Source: Bacteroidales bacterium
Lineage (GTDB): Bacteria > Bacteroidota > Bacteroidia > Bacteroidales > Muribaculaceae
Reading direction: 5' to 3'
Length of the DNA: 28,865 nucleotides
Assembly: GCA_004557195.1 (NCBI GenBank)
Contig: SFER01000013.1
Coordinates: 1-28,865, forward strand
The notes beneath the pieces are model-generated. The model did not search any database. It saw only the letters and a program-made list of their open reading frames with translations, and had not been told where the DNA came from. A program made the translations under genes and the position numbers. Shown here piece by piece: positions 8,308 through 16,606 of this stretch (positions are counted from its first letter, which is position 1; each line of letters opens with the position of its first letter).

Positions 8308-8916
8308 TTATCTTAAATCGTTTATGATGGTTTTTGCCGGTACCGCTTTTTTGTCGAACACAAATTGCGATTTGGCAAATTTGTTTTTAGCCTTGTAATT
8401 GGAGATGTCGGTTTTATACACATTGCCGTCGCTCGTACCACTCTTGATTCCGCGAATGCGGTAGTCGTGGCGGTTGAGTGTGAGGACAATCTCCCTTATG
8501 TCGTTGTCCACCTTGGGGGTGAGACGCAAGGCATAAATCCCGGCAGCCGCTTTGAGCATTGATACATTATAGGACTTGAAAGCTGACTGCACTATCGCAT
8601 ACGGACTTGTAACCTGGAGCTCCTCGAGTGTCGGTTCGGTGATATTCACTTCGCGGTTCTCTTTGGAGTAGCTCCACATGGTCCTGCCGTTGTACCACAC
8701 CTTGATGTCGTTGAATATCATCGAAAATTGGCTCCCCGACATGTATAATGTGCCGGTGTCGCTCTCTTGCCCGGAAGAAACTTTCACTGTGGCGCTTATT
8801 CCGTTGTCGGCATCGAGTGTGGATATGGCATTTTGCAGGATAGTCGCAGGCGACATTTGTGCCGAAGCCGACAATGCGGCAAAAATCACGAGCAGCGAGA
8901 ATATAGTTCTTTTCAT
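8308..8916 (-). CDS. LolA-like periplasmic lipoprotein carrier
   Basis: A 202-residue protein with a signal peptide cut after ALSASA. The mature part has the LolA/LolB half-barrel pattern: an N-terminal helix (SPATILQNAISTLDADNGIS), repeated short strands including KVWYNGRTMWSYSKENREVN, and the late DISNYKAKNKF strand. Family members carry lipoproteins from the LolCDE transporter to the outer membrane through the periplasm. Its ATG overlaps the ftsK stop in an ATGA arrangement, so translation is probably coupled. Bacteroidales usually encode more than one LolA-like protein, so I do not claim that this is the main LolA. Confidence 0.8.
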   Translation of the reverse strand: MKRTIFSLLVIFAALSASAQMSPATILQNAISTLDADNGISATVKVSSGQESDTGTLYMSGSQFSMIFNDIKVWYNGRTMWSYSKENREVNITEPTLEELQVTSPYAIVQSAFKSYNVSMLKAAAGIYALRLTPKVDNDIREIVLTLNRHDYRIRGIKSGTSDGNVYKTDISNYKAKNKFAKSQFVFDKKAVPAKTIINDLR

Positions 8917-11393
8917 TTTCCTAAAATTTGAGTTAATTGAATGGAGTCGATTAGCACCTGGCGCGGCTTGCCACCTTGCGATGGTCCCACAATCCCGGCA
9001 GCCTCCATTTGGTCCATAATTTTACCGGCTCTATTGTATCCGATTGAGTATCGGCGTTGTAGCGACGAAGTGGAAGCAGTTCCCGATGTAACCACAAATT
9101 CGGCAGCCTCGTCGAATAGCGGGTCTTTGTCGAATGTGGTTCCGTAAGCGCCACCGTTGTCAGTATCGGTGTCGGGAATGTATTCAGGAAGCAGGTAGGC
9201 GCTCTCGTAGCCGAGTTGGTGGTCGATGTGGTCGCAAATCGCTTCCACCTCCGATGTCTCGATGAGGGCGCATTGCAGACGCTCCATTTCACCGTTTTGC
9301 AAGAACAGCATATCGCCTCTACCTATGAGTTGCTGTGCGCCGGGGCAGTCGAGGATTGTGCGGCTATCCACCATCTGTGCTACACGGAAAGCGATACGTC
9401 CCGGGAAATTGGCTTTAATCATACCGGTGATAACATCGGTCGAAGGACGCTGGGTTGCAATAATCATGTGGATGCCGATTGCGCGCGCTTTCTGTGCGAT
9501 ACGTGCGATAGGGGTTTCCACCTCTTTGCCCGAAGTCATAATCAAGTCGGCAAACTCATCCACAATCAGCACAATGTAGGGGAGGAAGCGGTGGCCTTTT
9601 TCGGGGTTGAGGCGACGGCTAATGAATTTTTCGTTGTATTCCTGAATGTTGCGGGCACCTGCTTTCTTGAGCAATGCGTAGCGGTTGTCCATCTCCACGG
9701 TGAGTGAGTTGAGTGTAGCCACAACCTTTTTCGGGTCGGTGATGATGGCTTCCTCCTCATCGGGAAGTTTGGCAAGATAGTGGTGCTCGAGCTTGGAGTA
9801 TAGGCTGAATTCAACCATTTTTGGGTCGATGAGCACAAATTTCAGTTCTGCCGGGTGTTTGCGATAGATGAGCGATGTGATAATTGCATTCAATCCCACC
9901 GATTTACCTTGACCGGTGGCACCTGCCACAAGGATGTGTGGCATCTTGCACAAGTCGGCAATAAACACCTCGTTGGTAATCGAGCAACCGATAGCCATCG
10001 GCAGTTCGTATTTACATTCTTGATATTTCTTCGACTCGATAATCGAGCGCATCGACACCACTTGTGGGTCGTGGTTGGGCACTTCGATACCGATAGTTCC
10101 TTTGCCCGGGATAGGTGCGATGATGCGTATTCCGAGAGCGGCAAGGCTCAATGCGATGTCGTTCTCGAGATTCTTGATTTTCGAGATTCTCACACCATCA
10201 TCCGGGATAATCTCAAAAAGTGTAACCGTAGGACCCACGCACACCTCGATTTTCTTGATGGGGATGCCGTAGTTGAGCAGGGTCTCGGTGATGCGCTTCT
10301 TGTTGTTCTCTTGTTCCTCGAGGTCTATGTTGTGAGCGTTGGTAGAGCGCACTTTGAGCAGGTCGATTGGCGGGAATTTATAGTGAGACAACTCTTTTGT
10401 CGGGTCGTAGTTGCCTCCATTGAGAGTCTCGGCAGTTTCGATTGTTGGCACTACCACTGTGGTTTCGATGCCATCGCCGTCGATTTCGGGAGTAGTGGTA
10501 GTTGCAGGATTGTCTTCGATTTCCGAGTCGGTAGGTTGGAAATCGGTGATATTTCTCTGAGTGCGAGGCTCATCGGGTTGCTCATCGCCCGAATCCTGTG
10601 GATTCTCGGGCATAAATCCGCTATTGTTTGCCAATGGCTGTTCGTTTTCCGATGTTTCGTTCTCATTCTCCTCATCTTCATCATCTACGTCGCCGGTAAC
10701 TTTTTGAGGAAATAAAGAAATGAATTTCTTCACCAGTGCAATGATGCTGTTGAGCCAAATGAGTGCGAGAATGAGCAGAGCAACGATTATGATGCTGATT
10801 GTGCCTATATTGCCAACGAATTTGAGCAGAAAAAGGTTTACCTCTCTGCCACACAGTCCACCCCAATTAAACGGCGTGAGAATCTGGATATTAAGGTATC
10901 CGGTGAGCAGAGTGGTGGCAATAATTGCCATGATTGTGGCAAAAGTTGTTTTGAAAAAATTGAATCGTTTAATGTGATAAACCGATAGCGACATCAGCAC
11001 AAGCCACACCACAATGAAAAATGATGAAACACCGATACCCTTGTTGATAAAGGCTTCGCTGATTTTCGCTCCAAGCGAGCCTCCATTGTTGCCAACGACG
11101 GGTGCTGCCGCTTCTTTGGCTATTTCGATACTCCCTTTGGCGGCAATCACACTTTGGTCGGCGGGAGCGTGCTGCATATATGAGCCAAGTATGACACCCA
11201 GATACACCCCAAGAAGCCCCAGAATGGTGCCTATTAGGATACGGGTGCGTGTGTCGGAGAAGAATGCGCCTATCGATGCGAAGAATCCTTTCTTTGAGGG
11301 GTCTTCCGAATCGTTATCATCGTTTTCTGTGTCAATTTCCGGAGTGTCCTTTTCCGGTTCTATTAAGTCGGGATTAAAAACTTCGTTGCTCAT
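8913..11393 (-). CDS. ftsK: DNA translocase FtsK/SpoIIIE
   Basis: An 826-residue septal DNA pump that clears and decatenates chromosome termini at division. Order seen: about four membrane helices between residues 50 and 220; a long acidic, Asn/Pro-rich linker (about 232-330, including DVDDEDEENENETSEN); then the alpha/beta motor with IPGKGTIGIEVPN, Walker A GATGQGKS (491-498) and Walker B VLIVDEFADL (608-617). Near the C-terminus a winged-helix gamma domain (YSIGYNRAGKIMDQMEAAGI and GKPRQVL) would read KOPS-like polarity sites. The length is typical for Bacteroidetes and shorter than E. coli FtsK. It has its own promoter at 11422-11452 and overlaps the LolA-like gene by 4 bases. Confidence 0.95.
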   Translation of the reverse strand: MSNEVFNPDLIEPEKDTPEIDTENDDNDSEDPSKKGFFASIGAFFSDTRTRILIGTILGLLGVYLGVILGSYMQHAPADQSVIAAKGSIEIAKEAAAPVVGNNGGSLGAKISEAFINKGIGVSSFFIVVWLVLMSLSVYHIKRFNFFKTTFATIMAIIATTLLTGYLNIQILTPFNWGGLCGREVNLFLLKFVGNIGTISIIIVALLILALIWLNSIIALVKKFISLFPQKVTGDVDDEDEENENETSENEQPLANNSGFMPENPQDSGDEQPDEPRTQRNITDFQPTDSEIEDNPATTTTPEIDGDGIETTVVVPTIETAETLNGGNYDPTKELSHYKFPPIDLLKVRSTNAHNIDLEEQENNKKRITETLLNYGIPIKKIEVCVGPTVTLFEIIPDDGVRISKIKNLENDIALSLAALGIRIIAPIPGKGTIGIEVPNHDPQVVSMRSIIESKKYQECKYELPMAIGCSITNEVFIADLCKMPHILVAGATGQGKSVGLNAIITSLIYRKHPAELKFVLIDPKMVEFSLYSKLEHHYLAKLPDEEEAIITDPKKVVATLNSLTVEMDNRYALLKKAGARNIQEYNEKFISRRLNPEKGHRFLPYIVLIVDEFADLIMTSGKEVETPIARIAQKARAIGIHMIIATQRPSTDVITGMIKANFPGRIAFRVAQMVDSRTILDCPGAQQLIGRGDMLFLQNGEMERLQCALIETSEVEAICDHIDHQLGYESAYLLPEYIPDTDTDNGGAYGTTFDKDPLFDEAAEFVVTSGTASTSSLQRRYSIGYNRAGKIMDQMEAAGIVGPSQGGKPRQVLIDSIQLTQILGK

Positions 11394-11421
11394 ATAAAAT
11401 GTCTATTTAGAATAGAAATTG

Positions 11422-11452
11422 CAAAAATAAAAATAATCATTGGTGTTACAAA
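11422..11452 (-). promoter_or_regulatory. Promoter of the ftsK-lolA-trxB unit
   Basis: On the minus strand TTTG (11449-11452), 19 bases, then TATTTTTG (11422-11429), followed by CAA. This matches the Bacteroidetes TTTG-N19-TAnnTTTG consensus. It lies in the 69-base gap after trkH and would give a leader of about 20 nt before the ftsK ATG. Confidence 0.75.
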
Positions 11453-11462
11453 AAATTGTCGA

Positions 11463-12938
11463 TTATTTATTCCAAAAAATTCGGGAGAAAATAATCAAGA
11501 GGCTGAATAATTCAAGGCGACCTGCAATCATGAGAAAAGATAGCATATAGAGTCCCAAATCGGGAATATTTGCCCAAGAGCCTTCAAATCCCGTGAGTCC
11601 CACCCCAAGGCCCACATTTCCCACTGCCGAGAGTGATGCAATGAGTGAGTTGAAAGGGTCGATTCCTGTAAAACAAAGGACAATAACACCCGAAGCAATC
11701 AGGAGCATATATACAACAAGAAACGATGCCACCTTGCCGAGTACATCGTTGGGCATTGGCACATCGTTCACTCTAATACTTCTCACATTGTTGGGGTGTA
11801 GGATATGGTAAAACTCGTTCCCTACAATTTTCATCAGATAAACGATGCGGTCGAGTTTGAACGCACCTGTGGTGGAGCCTTTGCAAGCGCCGAAGAAGAA
11901 CAATACAATTATGATTGCAAGCGCTCCGGTGCCCCATAATTCATAATTTGCCGAGGCATAGCCTGTTGTGGTTATTGTTGACACCACAATGAATAGCGGG
12001 TCGATGATTTTGTCGATAAAACTCGCCTCATAGTTGGTGGCGAAAAGCGATATCGAGATTAATCCCGCTGCTATGAGCACTATTGCTAAATACCATCGGA
12101 AGATGTCGTTGTCGCGAAATGCGTGGAAATCGCCATGTGCAACCTTGAATATCAAGGCAAAATTGGTACCACCAAGGAACATAAAAACCAAAATTACACA
12201 TTTAATATATACTGAGTCGAATGCCATGACGCTGGCTCCATGGGTGGAGTAGCCGCCGGTTGACACTGCCGAGAAAGTGTGGCATATCGAATCAAACAGC
12301 GAGATGTCGCCAAGACTTAAAAGCAAAAAGCAAATCACGGTTAATGAAATATACACCATGCTGAGGCTTTTGGCTGTTTGATTGATTCTCGGGCTGAGTT
12401 TGTCTTGTGTAATAACCGACTGCTCGGCATTGAACAGATTCAATCCACCCTCGTAGTTGAGCATCGGAAGAATTGCGAGACTGAAGATTATAATACCCAA
12501 GCCGCCAATCCATTGCAATAGCGAGCGCCAAATGAGGATGCCGTGAGGTGCACCGTCGATGTCGCGAAGCACCGAGGCACCCGTGGTGGTGATGCCGGAT
12601 ACCGATTCAAAAAATGCCTGAGAAAAATCGAGATACGGCTCGCCAATCATAAACGGCAGCATACCGAATAGGGCGAATGCCACCCATACCGACGAAGTAA
12701 CTATTATTGCCTCTCGTTTTCCCATAGTTCTTTTGTCGGGGCGAATGCCGAATGTCATTAGAGTTCCGAGTCCGAGTGTTATGAGCAGGGAAATAGCAAA
12801 TGCTTTCAAAGAGGCATCGTTGTAGATATATGCCGTGATGAGCGGAATCGACATAAATGCCGATTCAATCATCAAAAACCACCCCACGATGCGCAATATC
12901 AAGGGATAGTTGATTTTTGCTCTTTGTTGTCCAACCAT
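11463..12938 (-). CDS. trkH: TrkH-type potassium uptake channel subunit
   Basis: A 491-residue membrane protein that forms the potassium path of the Trk/Ktr system. The four-fold M1-P-M2 repeat is visible through its selectivity loops: SGITTTGAS (114-122), SAVSTGGYST (223-232), VSTITTTGYAS (319-329) and SAVGNVGLGVG (437-447). Each keeps the filter glycine. Long hydrophobic helices fill the remainder. It follows trkA by 25 bases, so channel and regulatory ring are made from one message. The N-terminus MVGQQRAKINYPLILRIVGW looks natural. The ion could be K+ alone or K+ with Na+ coupling; the sequence does not decide. Confidence 0.93.
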   Translation of the reverse strand: MVGQQRAKINYPLILRIVGWFLMIESAFMSIPLITAYIYNDASLKAFAISLLITLGLGTLMTFGIRPDKRTMGKREAIIVTSSVWVAFALFGMLPFMIGEPYLDFSQAFFESVSGITTTGASVLRDIDGAPHGILIWRSLLQWIGGLGIIIFSLAILPMLNYEGGLNLFNAEQSVITQDKLSPRINQTAKSLSMVYISLTVICFLLLSLGDISLFDSICHTFSAVSTGGYSTHGASVMAFDSVYIKCVILVFMFLGGTNFALIFKVAHGDFHAFRDNDIFRWYLAIVLIAAGLISISLFATNYEASFIDKIIDPLFIVVSTITTTGYASANYELWGTGALAIIIVLFFFGACKGSTTGAFKLDRIVYLMKIVGNEFYHILHPNNVRSIRVNDVPMPNDVLGKVASFLVVYMLLIASGVIVLCFTGIDPFNSLIASLSAVGNVGLGVGLTGFEGSWANIPDLGLYMLSFLMIAGRLELFSLLIIFSRIFWNK

Positions 12939-12963
12939 ATTGTCTATTTATAGGCGATTCTAA

Positions 12964-14295
12964 TTAGTTAAACAATCTTTCCACTTTGTGGATGGCGCCA
13001 TTGAGGCAGAACACCACAACATGGTCGCCCGCCTGGATGCGCGTGTTTCCGCTCACCACCATCACCTCGCCATTGCGTGTAAGACCGGCGATAGTCATGT
13101 CGTGCGACAACTTGAGGTTCTTAACCTCCGAACGTGTGATTTTTGCTCCCTCTTTCACAACGAGTTCAGCCACCTCGGCATCGGCGAGGGCAAGGCATTT
13201 GGCGTTGGAGGAGTCGTTGTCGAGCAAAATCTGGAATATCTTGCTCGACGCAAGTAGTTTCTTGTTGATTATGGTGCCTATGTTAAGCCCTTCGGCTTCG
13301 GAGATAAACTGGATAGTTTCCACTTCCGCGATGGTCTTCTTCACATGAAACTCCTTGGCTGTGAGGCATCCCAGGATATTGGTCTCCGAGCTGTCGGTGA
13401 GAGCGATGAAGGCATCGTATTCTTGTATTCCCTCGTCTTGGAGGATATCCATATCGCGTCCGTCGCCATGAATTATGTTGCAGTTGGGCAGTTTTTGCGC
13501 CAATTCATGGCAGCGCTCAAGGCTCGACTCGATGATTTTGATTTTATACTTCGATTCGTTCATCTTGGCGAGTTGCACCGCGATGCGGCTGCCACCCATA
13601 ATCATGACACGCTCCACTTCCACCTCTTCCTTGCCACACAAGTCGCGGATATTATCCACGTAGTCTTTTGTGGTGGCAAAATAGATGATGTCGTTTTGCT
13701 GAATGAGGTCATCACCACGCGGGATAATGGTCTCGTGATTGCGCTTGATTGCGCAAATGTGGAAATAACTCGAGAGCGAGGCGAGTTCTTTGAGGTGCAT
13801 CCCTATGAGTTTGGCGTTGTTGCGCAGTTTCACACCTATTACTATAAGGAGTCCGTTGCACAATTCAAACCAGTTTCTCACCCAGTTGCGGCGCAAAGCG
13901 ATGGTCATCTCCTCGGCAGCGAGATATTCGGGATAAATGAGGTGATCTACTCCGAATTCCTTGAAAAACACCCCATATTCCTTCTTTAGGAACTCATAAT
14001 TGTCGATGCGCGCCACAGTGCGCTTCGCACCAAGTTTTTTTGCGAGGGCACAGGATGTGATGTTGCGAGTCTCGTAGGGGGTTACCGCGATAAACAAGTC
14101 GGTATTCGCAACACCGGCTTTGTTGAGAATCTTGAACGATGTGGGGCTTCCGCAACAAGTCATAAGATTATAGGAGTCGAGACTCATGAGTTTCGACTCA
14201 TCGTTATCTATGATTATTATATCTTGTTCTTCGTTGGACAACAGCTTTGCGAGATGTGTTCCCACTTCGCCTGCCCCTGCTATTACTATCTTCAT
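12964..14295 (-). CDS. trkA: Trk system regulatory NAD-binding subunit TrkA
   Basis: A 443-residue cytoplasmic protein with two tandem RCK units that gate TrkH. Unit 1 opens with [18 protein letters not shown], a clear nucleotide-binding Rossmann motif, with IIIDNDE as the acidic end of the second strand. Unit 2 begins near residue 230 with [16 protein letters not shown], where the glycine motif is degenerate as in many second RCK units. Each unit is followed by a TrkA-C domain (for example [20 protein letters not shown], and [17 protein letters not shown] near the end). The ATG overlaps the dxs stop by 4 bases (ATGA). Gene order dxs-trkA-trkH is, from memory, common in Bacteroidales. Confidence 0.93.
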   Translation of the reverse strand: MKIVIAGAGEVGTHLAKLLSNEEQDIIIIDNDESKLMSLDSYNLMTCCGSPTSFKILNKAGVANTDLFIAVTPYETRNITSCALAKKLGAKRTVARIDNYEFLKKEYGVFFKEFGVDHLIYPEYLAAEEMTIALRRNWVRNWFELCNGLLIVIGVKLRNNAKLIGMHLKELASLSSYFHICAIKRNHETIIPRGDDLIQQNDIIYFATTKDYVDNIRDLCGKEEVEVERVMIMGGSRIAVQLAKMNESKYKIKIIESSLERCHELAQKLPNCNIIHGDGRDMDILQDEGIQEYDAFIALTDSSETNILGCLTAKEFHVKKTIAEVETIQFISEAEGLNIGTIINKKLLASSKIFQILLDNDSSNAKCLALADAEVAELVVKEGAKITRSEVKNLKLSHDMTIAGLTRNGEVMVVSGNTRIQAGDHVVVFCLNGAIHKVERLFN

Positions 14296-16217
14296 TTTTT
14301 AATTCTTGAAAAAATGGCTTGTTTGATGCTTTCATCATCGATGCCGCATTCTTCACGCTGCTGCGCCACTGTCGCCTGGTGGATAAAGCGGTCGGGAATC
14401 CCAAGCCGAGTTACTGTTTTATTCAAACAATTATCGTTAAACCATTCCACAACAGCCGAGCCAAAACCTCCCACAACCGTTCCATCCTCGATGGTGATGA
14501 TATGAGAAAATTTTGCGGCAACTTCGGTGAGGATTTCGGCGTCGAGCGGTTTTACAAATATCATGTCATACACTGCGACACTCACCCCCTCAGTTTCAAG
14601 CCGGGTGGCTACCTTCAAGGCATTTTGTCCGATTGGACCCACTGTGAGCAGCGCCACATCGTTTCCATCTTTGAGTTTGCGCCCTTTTCCGATAGGCATC
14701 TCCTCAAAATCGTTGTGCCAATCGGTGAGATTCCCTTTACCGCGAGGATAACGTATCGCTAATGGACCTTGAGGCTTGAGTTGAGCCGTGAAGAGGAGGT
14801 TGCGCAGGTCGTGTTCGTCGATTGGAGCCGCTATTGTCATTCCCGGGATTAGGCGCAAGTAGGCGAGGTCGAAGGCTCCGTTGTGAGTAACGCCATCTTC
14901 ACCTACAAGCCCTCCGCGGTCGATGCAGAATGTTACCGGGAGGCGTTGTATCGCCACATCGTGAATCAACTGGTCGAAGCCGCGTTGCAAGAATGTGGAA
15001 TAGATGCAGCAGTAGGGGATAAGTCCCTCCTTGGCGAGTCCGGCGGAGAATGTAACGGCATGCCCCTCCGAGATGCCCACATCGAATGTGCGCTCGGGAA
15101 AACGCTCTATCATCATCGAGAGCGATGTGCCCGAAGCCATAGCCGCTGTGATGCCCACAATCTTGGGGTTTTTCTCGGCAAGTTCCACTATCGTGTGTCC
15201 AAACACATCTTGATATTTGAGTGGAGGAACGGATGGCTTTTTCGATGCCTCGGTGATTCCTGTCTCGGGGTCGAATTTGCCGGGAGCGTGCCACGTTGTC
15301 GGGTCTTTCTCGGCTGGTGTGTAGCCTTTTCCCTTGCGGGTGCGCACATGCAGGATGCGAGGACCCTCAAGGTCTTTTATGTCTCTGAGCACTTTCACGA
15401 GTCCGGCGACATCATGTCCGTCGAATGGTCCGAAATAGCGAATATTCAGCCCCTCGAAGATGTTTTGCTGGTTTGTGAGAAGCGATTTAAGACTATTGTT
15501 GAATCTTAAGATTTTGCTTTTGTTCTCCTCGTCGATAAGCCCCAGATTCTTGAGCATCATATAGGCTTTGAAACGGAGACGGTTATATCGAGGAGAAGTG
15601 TTGAGGTGGGTCATATACTCATTGAGCGCGCCTACATTCTGGTCGATAGCCATGTCGTTGTCGTTGAGCACAATGAGCAGGTTGTTTTTGTTGATAGAGG
15701 CATTGTTCAAGCCCTCGAAGGCGAGACCGCCGCTAATCGAGGCATCGCCGATAACGGCAACAATATTTCTGCGCGGGGAATCGTGGTTGATAGTCGAAGC
15801 CATCGCCATTCCGAGCGCAGCCGAGATGGAATTGGATGCGTGTCCGGCGATGAATGCGTCGTATTCGCTTTCGTCGGGGTTGGGAAATCCGCTCAAACCG
15901 CCTTTCGTTCGGTTGGTGGCGAAGCGCTCGCGCCTTCCGGTGAGGATTTTGTGACTATAGGCTTGGTGCCCGACATCCCACACGATTCGGTCGTAGGGGG
16001 TATTGAACACGTAGTGAAGGGCAACGGTGATTTCCACCGCTCCCATGCTTGAAGCGAAGTGCCCCGGATTTTTCGATAGCGATTCGATAATGAAATTGCG
16101 CAACTCGCTGCACACCTCGGGCAGCAGTTCTTGCGACATTATTCTCAAATCATCGGGAGTTTGTATTTTCTCCAACAGATGATAATCGCGATTGATATGT
16201 ATATTGTTCGGTTCCAC
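14292..16217 (-). CDS. dxs: 1-deoxy-D-xylulose-5-phosphate synthase
   Basis: The first enzyme of the MEP isoprenoid pathway: pyruvate plus glyceraldehyde-3-phosphate give DXP and CO2, using thiamine diphosphate. Seen: [38 protein letters not shown]...LNDNDMAI for the cofactor, [28 protein letters not shown] (catalytic Glu), [26 protein letters not shown] and IRYPRG. All acceptor arginines are kept, unlike the paralogue at 5491. The longest frame begins at a TTG (16262) inside the preceding small gene. I prefer the GTG at 16217 ([19 protein letters not shown]), which gives 641 residues and a 4-base gap to the upstream stop. A start at the first internal ATG would cut the conserved N-terminus. 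Confidence 0.93.
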   Translation of the reverse strand: MEPNNIHINRDYHLLEKIQTPDDLRIMSQELLPEVCSELRNFIIESLSKNPGHFASSMGAVEITVALHYVFNTPYDRIVWDVGHQAYSHKILTGRRERFATNRTKGGLSGFPNPDESEYDAFIAGHASNSISAALGMAMASTINHDSPRRNIVAVIGDASISGGLAFEGLNNASINKNNLLIVLNDNDMAIDQNVGALNEYMTHLNTSPRYNRLRFKAYMMLKNLGLIDEENKSKILRFNNSLKSLLTNQQNIFEGLNIRYFGPFDGHDVAGLVKVLRDIKDLEGPRILHVRTRKGKGYTPAEKDPTTWHAPGKFDPETGITEASKKPSVPPLKYQDVFGHTIVELAEKNPKIVGITAAMASGTSLSMMIERFPERTFDVGISEGHAVTFSAGLAKEGLIPYCCIYSTFLQRGFDQLIHDVAIQRLPVTFCIDRGGLVGEDGVTHNGAFDLAYLRLIPGMTIAAPIDEHDLRNLLFTAQLKPQGPLAIRYPRGKGNLTDWHNDFEEMPIGKGRKLKDGNDVALLTVGPIGQNALKVATRLETEGVSVAVYDMIFVKPLDAEILTEVAAKFSHIITIEDGTVVGGFGSAVVEWFNDNCLNKTVTRLGIPDRFIHQATVAQQREECGIDDESIKQAIFSRIKK

Positions 16218-16221
16218 GTTG

Positions 16222-16395
16222 TTATTCTTTCTTGCGTATGTATTTCTTATATAATGGTACAAACACTATTCCACCCGACACGATGATTGTGAAAATCACC
16301 ATGAAATCAATGCCGCGGGTGGATATCAAGAGATAACACAATATTAGCCATAATGCAGTTAAACAGGCGAATCTGAAAATATTATATTTGCTCAT
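16222..16395 (-). CDS. Small two-helix membrane protein, 57 aa
   Basis: Reading from the ATG at 16393-16395 gives 57 residues: MSKYNIFRF, a hydrophobic stretch [15 protein letters not shown], a short turn STRGID, a second hydrophobic stretch [19 protein letters not shown], and the basic tail KKYIRKKE. Two membrane helices with both ends cytoplasmic are predicted. It is supported by an excellent promoter 24 bases upstream and by its tight 4-base spacing to the dxs start. It matches no family I can name, and no function is claimed. It could instead be a translated leader for dxs, but the membrane-protein composition argues for a real product. Confidence 0.7.
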   Translation of the reverse strand: MSKYNIFRFACLTALWLILCYLLISTRGIDFMVIFTIIVSGGIVFVPLYKKYIRKKE

Positions 16396-16419
16396 GATAA
16401 ATTTTATCCATTTAATTTA

Positions 16420-16450
16420 CAAAGATACGATAAATCAAGCCATATTCAAA
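16420..16450 (-). promoter_or_regulatory. Promoter of the small membrane protein-dxs-trkA-trkH unit
   Basis: Minus-strand TTTG (16447-16450), 19 bases, then TATCTTTG (16420-16427). This is a full match to the Bacteroidetes housekeeping consensus, and the start codon follows 24 bases later. It lies in the divergent gap with the malic enzyme gene. Confidence 0.78.
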
Positions 16451-16512
16451 AGTTTTTTTCAACATTTATCAAATTTTATTCTTATTGAGGCTCGCTTCTT
16501 AGGTTTATTGCT

Positions 16513-16520
16513 TATCTTTG
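16513..16520 (+). promoter_or_regulatory. -7 promoter box of the malic enzyme gene
   Basis: TATCTTTG followed by CA matches TAnnTTTG; no good -33 element is seen at 17-23 bases. The transcript would have a leader of about 80 nt before the ATG at 16607. The box lies inside the longer open frame that begins at 16388, so that frame start is wrong. Confidence 0.55.
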
Positions 16521-16606
16521 CAAAAACTTATTTGTGTTATGGTTGTTTTTCAATAACCAAACTTTTATTTAAGGAACGTCGAACATTTAATTTACAATTT
16601 ACAAAA

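Noticed and set aside
9855..10715. A 286-codon plus-strand open frame
   Set aside because: Antisense to ftsK, with no recognisable protein features.
16388..16606. 73-residue N-terminal extension of the malic enzyme
   Set aside because: It crosses the promoter at 16513 and the divergent promoter at 16420; the MANITKEMAL start matches the family.
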